Shown here: positions 1 through 5,326 of the stretch, one piece after another
How the letters are laid out: each line of letters opens with the position of its first letter
Position numbering within the stretch: the first letter of the stretch is position 1
NCBI GenBank assembly: GCA_958438185.1
Contig: CAUBQU010000065.1
Location: 1-7,225, forward strand
From: an uncultured Oscillospiraceae bacterium
GTDB lineage: Bacteria; Bacillota; Clostridia; Oscillospirales; Oscillospiraceae
Reading direction: 5' to 3'
Length of the DNA: 7,225 nucleotides
Translations under genes and position numbers: made by a program
Notes under the pieces: model-generated
Seen by the model: only the letters and a program-made list of their open reading frames with translations
What the model was told of the DNA's origin: nothing
Database searches by the model: none

Positions 1-15
1 GACAGCATACATTGT

Positions 16-23
16 GAAAGGAG
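16..23 (+). promoter_or_regulatory. Ribosome-binding site of the deaminase gene
   Basis: GAAAGGAG lies 8 bases before the ATG at 32. It overlaps the upstream in-frame GTG at 14, so it decides for the ATG at 32 as the start. The promoter is not in the window. Confidence 0.8.
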
Positions 24-31
24 CCGCCATT

Positions 32-547
32 ATGTTAAAAGAAATGGATCCGCGCTTTGAACACTTCGCCCCAGAAGAAGATGCCAAGTATCTCCGCCGG
101 GCGATCGCCGTTGCCGAAGCTGCAAAGGCCGCTGGGAATCATCCCTTTGGCGCAGTGCTTGTTGATCTGCAAGGCCATATTCTAATGGAGCAAGGCAACA
201 TTGAAGTTACAGAAAAGGTCTGCACCGGTCACGCGGAGACAACGCTATTGCAGCGCGCCTCCCACAGATACGCCCACGATTTCTTGTGGAATTGCACGCT
301 GTACTCCTCCATCGAGCCTTGCTGTATGTGCTGCGGCGCCGCCTATTGGGCCAATCTGGGGCGGATCGTTTTTGCCGCGACAGAAAAGGATCTATTAGCG
401 CTGACCGGAGATCATCCCGATAATCCAACCTTCTCCAGCGACTGCCGCAGCATCCTCTCCCGGGGCCAGAAAGCGATCGTCGTACAGGGCCCCATTCCTG
501 CGCTGCGCCAGGAAGCGCTTGCCAGCCACGTTGGTTACTGGAAGTAA
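32..547 (+). CDS. Zinc-dependent nucleoside/base deaminase (CMP/dCMP deaminase superfamily)
   Basis: This 171-residue soluble protein belongs to the cytidine deaminase-like fold that includes TadA, guanine deaminase and cytosine deaminase. These enzymes remove an amino group hydrolytically from a base in a nucleotide, nucleoside or tRNA. The signatures visible are HPFGAVLVD (about residues 37-45), the HAE motif (His67 zinc ligand, Glu69 proton shuttle) and PCCMC (Cys97 and Cys100 zinc ligands). The active site is therefore complete. An additional Cys98 and Cys101 make the motif unusually cysteine-rich. The C-terminal segment after the zinc site (AAYWANLGRIVFAAT and beyond) is closer in layout to guanine-deaminase-type proteins than to the shorter TadA, but I cannot fix the substrate. 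The start at 32 is chosen over an in-frame GTG at 14 because the ribosome-binding site lies between them. No operon partner is visible downstream, where a terminator follows after 26 bases. Family is certain; substrate is not. Confidence 0.93.
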   Translation: MLKEMDPRFEHFAPEEDAKYLRRAIAVAEAAKAAGNHPFGAVLVDLQGHILMEQGNIEVTEKVCTGHAETTLLQRASHRYAHDFLWNCTLYSSIEPCCMCCGAAYWANLGRIVFAATEKDLLALTGDHPDNPTFSSDCRSILSRGQKAIVVQGPIPALRQEALASHVGYWK

Positions 548-573
548 GCTGCTTCCGCTTCAACAAAGCAAAA

Positions 574-623
574 CACGCACCCAACTTGGGCCTTGGGCTC
601 CGTTGCTGGGTGCGTGCTTTTTT
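574..623. terminator. Intrinsic terminator between the deaminase and GIY-YIG genes
   Basis: A 10-bp perfect stem (CACGCACCCA at 574-583 with TGGGTGCGTG at 607-616) has a 23-base loop and is followed on the + strand by C and then six T at 618-623. On the - strand the stem is followed by only TTTTGCTTT, so it is a stronger terminator for the deaminase than for the opposing gene. The T run overlaps the TAA stop of the GIY-YIG gene at 622-624. Confidence 0.85.
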
Positions 624-876
624 ATTTTGCTTGCCAGCCGTCTGCCAGCGCGGCTTTTTGCTGGTGCGAGAGCTGCTTGAGCTGCCACTCGCGGCGCATG
701 GCTTCGGCTTTTGTGGCAAATGTCTCATAATAGCAAAGCGCAACCGGCAGGCGGGCCCTTGTGTATTTTGCGCCCTTGCCCGCCTGATGCGCCCGGACGC
801 GCTTGGGCAGGTCATTCGTCCAGCCAGCGTAAAAGCTGCCATCGCAGCAGCGCAGTAAATACGCCGTGTTTTCCAT
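622..876 (-). CDS. Small GIY-YIG domain protein (UPF0213/YhbQ-YazA type)
   Basis: The 84-residue product is a single stand-alone GIY-YIG nuclease domain. Such short proteins (usually 80-100 residues) are widespread in bacteria and are presumed DNA-acting nucleases; their cellular role is poorly settled. The sequence shows the AYLLRC strand (Tyr6 in the GIY position), FYAGWTNDL (Tyr16 and Gly18 in the YIG position), Arg26 and His30 of the following helix, the family's GAKYTR block (35-40), and AMRREWQLK with Glu63 as the expected metal ligand. The catalytic set therefore looks intact, although the first residue of the usual YVYIL is replaced by Thr. The ATG is preceded by GGAAGGAGG (885-893) with 8 bases between. 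It lies 81 bases downstream of spoIID and has its own sigma-A-like promoter, so it need not depend on sporulation transcription. Confidence 0.92.
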   Translation of the reverse strand: MENTAYLLRCCDGSFYAGWTNDLPKRVRAHQAGKGAKYTRARLPVALCYYETFATKAEAMRREWQLKQLSHQQKAALADGWQAK

Positions 877-932
877 CTGGCCCGCCTCCTTCCGCTTGGT
901 TTACATTCTGCTTGCAATCTGTTTGCGATTTC

Positions 933-961
933 ATTGTAGGCGACGCCCAGGCGAAAGTCAA
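933..961 (-). promoter_or_regulatory. Sigma-A-type promoter of the GIY-YIG gene
   Basis: On the - strand, TTGACT (956-961) and TACAAT (933-938) are separated by exactly 17 bases, each one base from consensus. The -35 box overlaps the TGA stop of spoIID (958-960). The -10 box is 56 bases before the GIY-YIG ATG. Seen by eye; no transcription data. Confidence 0.7.
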
Positions 962-1953
962 GACGGCACATAGGCGGTAAGCGCCGCGCCGGTATAATAA
1001 TGCTGCAGGATCTCCGCATAATCGCTGCCCGCCTGGGCCATGGCCTGGGCCCCGTACTGGCTCATCCCGACCCGGTGCCCCTTTCCCTTTGTCGTAAACT
1101 CGATCCCATCCTGCGTGACCGCTACGGTAAAACAGGTGGAGTTGAGGCCAAAAAGCTGCCGCAGCTGGGTCCCGGTAAAGGGCCGCCCGCCGATGACCAT
1201 CGTCGCTACGCCGCCGCCCGGCGTCTGGGTCACATCGCCAAACCAGCTTGCCGCCGTCCCCGTCAGCACCACCGCCGGGTCCTGGGCCTGCAGGGTGCTG
1301 CAAAAATCGGCGAAGGTGACGTCCACCTGCCCGGTATAGGATGCCGCCTGCTCCTCGCCAGGGCTGTCCACCGCCTGCAGATAGGGCACGTCCGTGCCCC
1401 AGACCGCGGCAGCAGCCTCGGTCCTGCCGCCGGAGCAGGCGAAATACACCGCGTCGATCAGTGCCCCGTCGCTTGTCAGGACGACGCCGTCCGTCGCTGT
1501 GACGGCGTCCAGTGCCCGCTGCCGGGCGTCTTCCCAGCCGTCGCCAAATCGGTCGGCCAGCGCCGTTTCCGGCGCCCAGGCCTGGCAGCAGGCACTGTCA
1601 TCACACACGTCGCAGTCTGTATGCTTGCCATGGGCGCATTGATAGAGCGTGAACGTCCGGGCCGCGACGGCCTGGGCCTGCAGTGCCGCCTGATCAAAAT
1701 CCAGCGGCATCTCGCACGCCAGCACGCCGGTCAGATACGCCTGCAGCGTCACCGGCTCGACGGAGCCGCCGGTCTTCAGCCGCAAGGTGATCTGCGGATC
1801 GACGGCTGCCGCATCCTGCCCATCAGCCTGCACGGTCCCCTGGCCCACATCCGCCGCCTCGGGCATCCACCCCCGCTGCAGACCGGCAGCCAGCAGCGCC
1901 AGCAAAAATGTCAGCGTGATCAAAAACCCGCTCAGGATCACAGCCTGCTTCAT
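958..1953 (-). CDS. spoIID: Stage II sporulation protein D, septal peptidoglycan lytic transglycosylase
   Basis: SpoIID works in the mother-cell membrane with SpoIIM and SpoIIP (the DMP complex). It cleaves denuded glycan strands at the sporulation septum and drives engulfment of the forespore. The 331-residue product has a basic start and an N-terminal membrane segment (about residues 5-25), a spacer, then the SpoIID domain. Family landmarks are GVLACEMP with the expected catalytic Glu81, ALQAQAVAARTF (90-101), a Cys/His cluster (H108, H111, C114, C117, C122, C123) followed by QAW, the FACSGGRTE block (171-179), VPYLQAVDSPGE (189-200), STCF (272-275), and GKGHRVGMSQYGA (290-302) leading to HYYTG. 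Length is as expected. The ATG at 1953 is preferred over an upstream in-frame Met at 2007 because AGGGGGG precedes it by 7 bases and the membrane segment begins there; the longer reading would also cover the likely promoter. No spoII partner gene is adjacent. Confidence 0.97.
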   Translation of the reverse strand: MKQAVILSGFLITLTFLLALLAAGLQRGWMPEAADVGQGTVQADGQDAAAVDPQITLRLKTGGSVEPVTLQAYLTGVLACEMPLDFDQAALQAQAVAARTFTLYQCAHGKHTDCDVCDDSACCQAWAPETALADRFGDGWEDARQRALDAVTATDGVVLTSDGALIDAVYFACSGGRTEAAAAVWGTDVPYLQAVDSPGEEQAASYTGQVDVTFADFCSTLQAQDPAVVLTGTAASWFGDVTQTPGGGVATMVIGGRPFTGTQLRQLFGLNSTCFTVAVTQDGIEFTTKGKGHRVGMSQYGAQAMAQAGSDYAEILQHYYTGAALTAYVPS

Positions 1954-1960
1954 CGAACAT

Positions 1961-1967
1961 CCCCCCT
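1961..1967 (-). promoter_or_regulatory. Ribosome-binding site of spoIID
   Basis: On the - strand AGGGGGG lies 7 bases before the ATG at 1953. It fixes this start instead of the in-frame Met at 2007. Confidence 0.75.
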
Positions 1968-1974
1968 GCCCTGC

Positions 1975-2003
1975 ATTATACGCGCTGCCCCTGTCCAAAT
2001 CCC
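1975..2003 (-). promoter_or_regulatory. Possible sigma-E promoter of spoIID
   Basis: On the - strand CGTATAAT (1975-1982) matches six of eight bases of the sigma-E -10 form CATACAAT. A poor -35 candidate GGGATTT (1997-2003) lies 14 bases upstream, the usual sigma-E spacing. No sigma-A -35 sits 17 bases upstream (GGGATT is found there). spoIID is a sigma-E gene in Bacillus and Clostridium, which is the main reason for this reading; the -35 match alone would not support it. Confidence 0.4.
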
Positions 2004-2093
2004 GCAAAAGCCGTCCGCCCGCAGGAAATATCTATAAACCGCAGACACCCCGCCCCGGAAACGGCGCACCCGTGCCACTCGCGCCCGCTTTTC

Positions 2094-2123
2094 TTGACAG
2101 ATCCTGGCGGAAGGGGGTATAAT
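2094..2123 (+). promoter_or_regulatory. Consensus sigma-A promoter of the LRR protein gene
   Basis: TTGACA (2094-2099) and TATAAT (2118-2123) are both perfect consensus hexamers, separated by 18 bases. Transcription should begin near 2130 and leave a leader of about 43 bases. The TTG at 2128, which would open a longer reading frame, would lie at or before the transcript start and is therefore not a start codon. Confidence 0.9.
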
Positions 2124-2138
2124 AAGCTTGTTATACCC
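2115..2138. promoter_or_regulatory. Palindromic operator candidate over the LRR gene -10 box and start point
   Basis: GGGTATAA (2115-2122) is mirrored by TTATACCC (2131-2138), and the centre AAGCTT (2124-2129) is itself a palindrome. Eleven of twelve base pairs of the 24-bp dyad match; only 2123/2130 does not. It covers roughly -16 to +8 of the promoter, a classic position for a dimeric repressor. No regulator gene is in the window, so the protein that binds is unknown. Confidence 0.55.
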
Positions 2139-2161
2139 TCGAATTTATCGGTACAAAGAAT

Positions 2162-2165
2162 GGAG
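2162..2165 (+). promoter_or_regulatory. Ribosome-binding site of the LRR protein gene
   Basis: GGAG lies 7 bases before the ATG at 2173, within a leader that is otherwise A/T-rich. Confidence 0.7.
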
Positions 2166-2172
2166 TCTCTAT

Positions 2173-3900
2173 ATGAAAAAATTCTTCAAAGTCCTCCTGC
2201 CGGTCTTATTGGTCGCCCTGCTGCTAGGCGGCGGGATCTGGTATTTGAGAAATTACCAGGGCGATTTCTTCTCAAACTTCCTGCAACGCCGGGGCGACGC
2301 GGCCATGGCGGGCGAGCATTATACGACGGCCCTGCGCTACTACCGCTGGGCCTGGGAGCTGGACGACACGGACCCGGATCTGGCCGTCAGCCTCGCCAGC
2401 GCCTACGCGCACACGGATAACTACACCAAGGCGGAGTACACGCTGGTCAACGCCATCGCCGCAATGCCGGAGGAGCTGCAGCTCTACCTGGCTCTATCTG
2501 AAACGTACGTCGCGCAGGACAAGCTGCTGGACGCCTCGCAGCTGCTGGACCGGGTGGAAAACGAATCCATCCGCACGCAGCTGACGGAAGCCCGGCCAGA
2601 CGCCCCGGTCCTGACACCGGAGAGCGGCTATTATTCTGAGTATATCTCCGTCGGCCTGGAGGCAAGCGCCGGCACAGCGTACCTCTCCGTCGACGGCAGC
2701 TTCCCCTCGCTGGAGGACGACGCCTATGAGGCCCCCGTCCAGTTGACCGCCGGGGAGACCTCCGCCATCGCCCTTTGCATCGGCGATAATGGCCTGGTCA
2801 GCTCCGCTGTGTACGCCTCTTACACCATCGGCGGCGTCGTAGAGCCGGTGACTCTGCAGGACAGCGCCCTGGACGCCTACGTCCGCCAGCTCCTCGAGCT
2901 GGGGCAGGACGATGCCATTATGTCCAACGCTCTCTGGGCGATCTCCGAGCTGACCGTCCCGCAGGATGTGACCAGCCTGGCAGACCTGCGCTACTTCACC
3001 GGTCTGAAGACCTTGACCATTCAGAATTTCCAAGGCGGGGATTTCTCCTTCCTGGAAAATCTCTCCCAGCTGGAGCATGTGGACCTCACCGGCTCCCTGG
3101 TCACCTCCGACACGCTCTCCCTGTTAGGGCAGCAGAAAAACCTGAAATGGCTGAACCTCAGCACCTGCGGCGTCAGCAATCTCAGCAGCCTCTCCGGCTG
3201 CACGCAGCTGGAATACCTGAATCTCTCGAATGACCACGTGGCGGATCTGACGCCGCTGGCCGCCTGCGGCAACCTGCAGGAGCTGTACCTGCGGGGCAAC
3301 GCCATCACGGCGCTGGACACCCTCGGCACGATGGACCAGCTCCAGCGGCTGGACCTCTCCTATAACGCCGTGACGAATCTCGGCGCGCTGGCTGCCTGCA
3401 AACAGCTGACGGCGCTGAACCTCTCCCACTGCTCCCTGACAGATATTTCCGCCGTCGGCAATATTCCCAGCCTGACGAAGCTGGTCGCCTCCTCCAACGC
3501 ACTGGAGACGATCGACGGGCTGGAAAACTGCGTCAGCCTCACGGAGATCGACCTTTCGGACAACAAACTGATCTCCGTTGTCGAGCTCAGCGGCATTGAC
3601 ACCCTGAAAACCGTGAATCTAAATTACAACGACATCGTCAATGCCCCCCACTTCTCCCAAAACAGCCAGCTGGAAAAATTCTACGCGGACCACAACTTTA
3701 TGGAGGACCTCTCCGGCCTTGCCAATTGCCTGCATCTGAACTACGTCACGCTGGATTATAACAACATCTCCAACATCGACGTCCTGGCCAATTGCTACAA
3801 CCTCGTCGAGGTCAATGTCTTCGGCACCCGGATCCACACCAACGCCGCCGTGCAAAAGCTGCTGGACAAGGGCATCATCGTCAATTACACCCCGGAATAA
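2173..3900 (+). CDS. Membrane-anchored TPR / chitobiase-C-like / leucine-rich-repeat protein
   Basis: The 575-residue product starts MKKFFK and has one hydrophobic segment (about 7-24) with no lipobox, so it is a signal anchor or signal peptide with the rest outside the membrane. Domains in order are three degenerate TPR-like helical hairpins (about 37-136), a beta-sandwich region (about 142-219) with the PVLTPESGYYSEYISVGLEA and YLSVDGSFP patterns of the chitobiase/hexosaminidase C-terminal (CHB_HEX_C-like) family, a linker (220-256), and a leucine-rich-repeat array of the internalin/SDS22 type. Repeats begin at Leu278, 300, 324 and then every 22 residues to Leu544, with the pattern LxxLxLxxNxIxxLxxLxxC. 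There is no LPxTG motif or other wall anchor; the protein ends NYTPE shortly after the last repeat. All parts are interaction folds with no catalytic motif, so a binding or scaffolding role at the cell surface is inferred. It is a single-gene unit with its own promoter and terminator. Confidence 0.88.
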   Translation: MKKFFKVLLPVLLVALLLGGGIWYLRNYQGDFFSNFLQRRGDAAMAGEHYTTALRYYRWAWELDDTDPDLAVSLASAYAHTDNYTKAEYTLVNAIAAMPEELQLYLALSETYVAQDKLLDASQLLDRVENESIRTQLTEARPDAPVLTPESGYYSEYISVGLEASAGTAYLSVDGSFPSLEDDAYEAPVQLTAGETSAIALCIGDNGLVSSAVYASYTIGGVVEPVTLQDSALDAYVRQLLELGQDDAIMSNALWAISELTVPQDVTSLADLRYFTGLKTLTIQNFQGGDFSFLENLSQLEHVDLTGSLVTSDTLSLLGQQKNLKWLNLSTCGVSNLSSLSGCTQLEYLNLSNDHVADLTPLAACGNLQELYLRGNAITALDTLGTMDQLQRLDLSYNAVTNLGALAACKQLTALNLSHCSLTDISAVGNIPSLTKLVASSNALETIDGLENCVSLTEIDLSDNKLISVVELSGIDTLKTVNLNYNDIVNAPHFSQNSQLEKFYADHNFMEDLSGLANCLHLNYVTLDYNNISNIDVLANCYNLVEVNVFGTRIHTNAAVQKLLDKGIIVNYTPE

Positions 3901-3914
3901 CTTAGCTAGACACG

Positions 3915-3946
3915 AGAAAAGCTCCCGCCGCGGCGGGAGCTTTTCT
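3915..3946. terminator. Bidirectional terminator between the LRR and antiporter genes
   Basis: This is a perfect 32-bp palindrome: AGAAAAGCTCCCGCCG followed directly by its reverse complement. The GC-rich core is flanked by A4 on one side and T4 on the other, so a hairpin with a U-rich 3' side forms in RNA from either strand. It begins 14 bases after the LRR gene stop and lies 11 bases beyond the stop of the convergent antiporter gene. Confidence 0.92.
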
Positions 3947-3957
3947 ATTAACAAGAG

Positions 3958-5142
3958 TTACGCTGGCGTATCCTGGGTCAGCAAGCGCCGGTATGTGCAC
4001 GCCATGCCGATGGCGCCCAGCGGCGCGGTGAGCAGGATCTCCGCCACGGCTCCGGTCAGCACCAGTTGCCCGCAGGCCAGGCCCATCGCCAGCGGGACAC
4101 CGCCAATGGCCGCCTGCACCGTCGCCTTCGGCAAATAGGCGATCATACAAAACAGCCGCTCTTTGGGCCGCAGCGGCGTTCTGAGCAGGCACAGAGCGAC
4201 GCCCAGCATCCGGCACAGCAGCGCCAGGCCCAGCAGCGCCAGCATCCCAGCGCCCATCTGCCCGGCGTAGCGAAGATCTACCGCCGCGCCGACCAGGGCA
4301 AACAGCAGCATCTGCGCCGGGACCCACAGCTGAGACAGCTGCCGCTGCAAAACTGCCCCCGCCTCCGGCTGCCGCTGCTGCAGCAGATTGGCCGCCGCCA
4401 TAACGGCAAGCAGGCCAGAAAACGGGACCACGCCCCAATCCTCCAGCGCGGCCAGCAGAAACGCAGCGCTGAGGAAGACAAGACAAAGCCGCAGCCCCTC
4501 CGGCTTCCACCGGCGCAGCAGCAGCGTGAGCGCCAACCCAACCAGCGCGCCGCCTGCCAGCCCCGTCACGACAGATACCGGTACCGAAGCCAGCTGCCAC
4601 CCGGAGACGCCGCCGCCCTGGGCAAGGCCGGTAAAGGCGGTAAACAGCACGATCACGACGATATCATCCATCGACGCACCGGCCAGGATCAGCTGCGGAA
4701 TGCAGCGCGCCGTGCCCCAGCCCTCCTCTATAAGCCGCAGCATCTGCGGCACAACAACTGCCGGAGAGACCGCCGCCAGGACAGACCCCAAAATCGCCGC
4801 CTCAAGCCGGGAGATGCCCAGAAAATAGGGCCCCAGCAGCGCGACCGCGGCCAGCTCACACAGCGCCGGGACAAAGCACATCAGCAGCGCCGGGCGGCCG
4901 ACTTTTTTCAGGTCCGATAGCTGCAGCGTCAGCCCTGCCCGGGCCAGGATGATCAAGAGCGCAATTTTCCGCAGGGAACCGCTGATGGCCATCAGCCCGT
5001 CATCGAGCAAATCCAGCACGCTTGGCCCCAGCAGGATCCCCGCCAGGAGCATCCCCAGCAGCGGCGGCAAATGCAGCCGCTGCAGCAGCGCCGCCAGCAG
5101 CATACAAGTCAGAAACAAGAGCGCGATGGAACCCAAAAACAC
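3958..5142 (-). CDS. Cation:proton antiporter, NHA/SLC9B-like (CPA2, Na+/H+ exchanger fold)
   Basis: This integral membrane antiporter of about 394 residues exchanges Na+ or another monovalent cation for H+. It is hydrophobic throughout, with roughly 12 membrane segments. Counting from the GTG, landmarks are LPPLLGMLLAGILLGPSVLD (26-45), LIILARAGLTL (63-73), a membrane glutamate in FVPALCE (Glu96), LAAVSPAVVVPQM (122-134), the paired aspartates in GASMDDIVVI (Asp159-Asp160), LVGAAVDL (283-290), and the lysine in LPKATVQAAIGG (Lys339). The DD pair and the AVSPAVVVP block match the animal NHA2 (SLC9B) group and its bacterial relatives. An in-frame TTG at 5178 would add 12 residues but lies inside the leader terminator stem; the GTG at 5142 has GGAGGG 7 bases upstream. 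The leader carries a fluoride-type riboswitch, so expression is predicted to rise with fluoride. The transported cation and a role in fluoride tolerance are inference. Confidence 0.93.
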   Translation of the reverse strand: MFLGSIALLFLTCMLLAALLQRLHLPPLLGMLLAGILLGPSVLDLLDDGLMAISGSLRKIALLIILARAGLTLQLSDLKKVGRPALLMCFVPALCELAAVALLGPYFLGISRLEAAILGSVLAAVSPAVVVPQMLRLIEEGWGTARCIPQLILAGASMDDIVVIVLFTAFTGLAQGGGVSGWQLASVPVSVVTGLAGGALVGLALTLLLRRWKPEGLRLCLVFLSAAFLLAALEDWGVVPFSGLLAVMAAANLLQQRQPEAGAVLQRQLSQLWVPAQMLLFALVGAAVDLRYAGQMGAGMLALLGLALLCRMLGVALCLLRTPLRPKERLFCMIAYLPKATVQAAIGGVPLAMGLACGQLVLTGAVAEILLTAPLGAIGMACTYRRLLTQDTPA

Positions 5143-5149
5143 AAAAAAT

Positions 5150-5155
5150 CCCTCC
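5150..5155 (-). promoter_or_regulatory. Ribosome-binding site deciding the GTG start of the antiporter
   Basis: On the - strand GGAGGG is followed by a 7-base ATTTTTT spacer and the GTG at 5140-5142. The site lies downstream of the leader terminator, so it is transcribed only when the terminator is bypassed. Confidence 0.8.
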
Positions 5156-5165
5156 AAAAGGGCCG

Positions 5166-5210
5166 AAAAAAAAGCCAACGACCCTGTAATCAGATACAGA
5201 AGTCATCAGC
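5166..5210 (-). terminator. Leader terminator (expression platform) of the antiporter riboswitch
   Basis: On the - strand the left arm (5210-5195, beginning GCTGATGACT) pairs with the right arm (5188-5174, TACAGGGTCGTTGGC) around the loop TCTGAT. This gives about 15 bp with a single bulged T and some G-U pairs, directly followed by eight T (5173-5166). It lies between promoter and start codon, so it attenuates the antiporter gene. Its left arm contains GACTTC (5204-5199), the same bases needed for the riboswitch pseudoknot, so the two folds exclude each other. Confidence 0.88.
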
Positions 5211-5253
5211 CAAAGGCAGTTTCGGGCCACGCCCGCGGGAGAACCTCATTCCC
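5195..5253 (-). promoter_or_regulatory. Fluoride riboswitch (crcB motif) upstream of the antiporter
   Basis: Read on the - strand, P1 is GGGA (5253-5250) pairing with UCCC (5240-5237) around a 9-base loop AUGAGGUUC, the same size and AUG...UUC ends as known fluoride aptamers. An inserted hairpin CGGGC-GUG-GCCCG (5235-5223) follows, then AAACUGCC (5222-5215), a UUU loop, and GGCUGAUGACUUCUG (5211-5197), matching the conserved AAAC...GCUGAUGAC...CU core. The loop bases GAGGUU (5247-5242) can pair with GACUUC (5204-5199), giving the six-pair pseudoknot (two G-U) that defines the class. In known members fluoride, held by Mg2+ ions, locks the pseudoknot and turns expression on. The aptamer begins two bases after the predicted transcript start and runs into a terminator, as in the Bacillus cereus crcB leader. 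Recognition is by pattern from memory, not a covariance search. Confidence 0.92.
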
Positions 5254-5261
5254 TTATTGTA

Positions 5262-5290
5262 ATTTTACAGCGCGGCTTTAGAAAATGCAA
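5262..5290 (-). promoter_or_regulatory. Promoter of the riboswitch-antiporter transcript
   Basis: On the - strand TTGCAT (5285-5290) and TAAAAT (5262-5267) are separated by 17 bases. The expected start is A at about 5255, just before the riboswitch P1, which supports both calls. The untranslated leader would be about 113 bases. Confidence 0.7.
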
Positions 5291-5326
5291 GCAAAACTTT
5301 TTCTGCCGGTCCTTTTCCCCTAGGCA

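Noticed and set aside
207..1019. 270-residue open frame on the - strand across the deaminase, GIY-YIG and spoIID ends
   Set aside because: It is antisense to the deaminase and out of frame with GIY-YIG; composition is Arg/Ala/Pro-rich with no family motif. It is a by-product of high GC.
1000..2037. 345-residue + strand frame opposite spoIID
   Set aside because: It mirrors the spoIID gene, has no ribosome-binding site or recognisable domain, and is a GC-rich shadow.
4066..4920. 284-residue + strand frame opposite the antiporter
   Set aside because: Gln/Arg-rich low-complexity product antisense to conserved membrane segments; a shadow.
5184..5199. CTGTA-N6-TACAG inverted repeat as a second operator
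   Set aside because: It is the top of the leader terminator hairpin.
5232..5239. CCCGCGGG palindrome as a binding site
   Set aside because: It is formed by the end of riboswitch P1 and the start of the inserted hairpin; short and expected in GC-rich DNA.
5258..5269. Palindrome TGTAA-TT-TTACA as an operator
   Set aside because: It coincides with the -10 box of the antiporter promoter, has only 5-bp arms, and regulation is already explained by the riboswitch.
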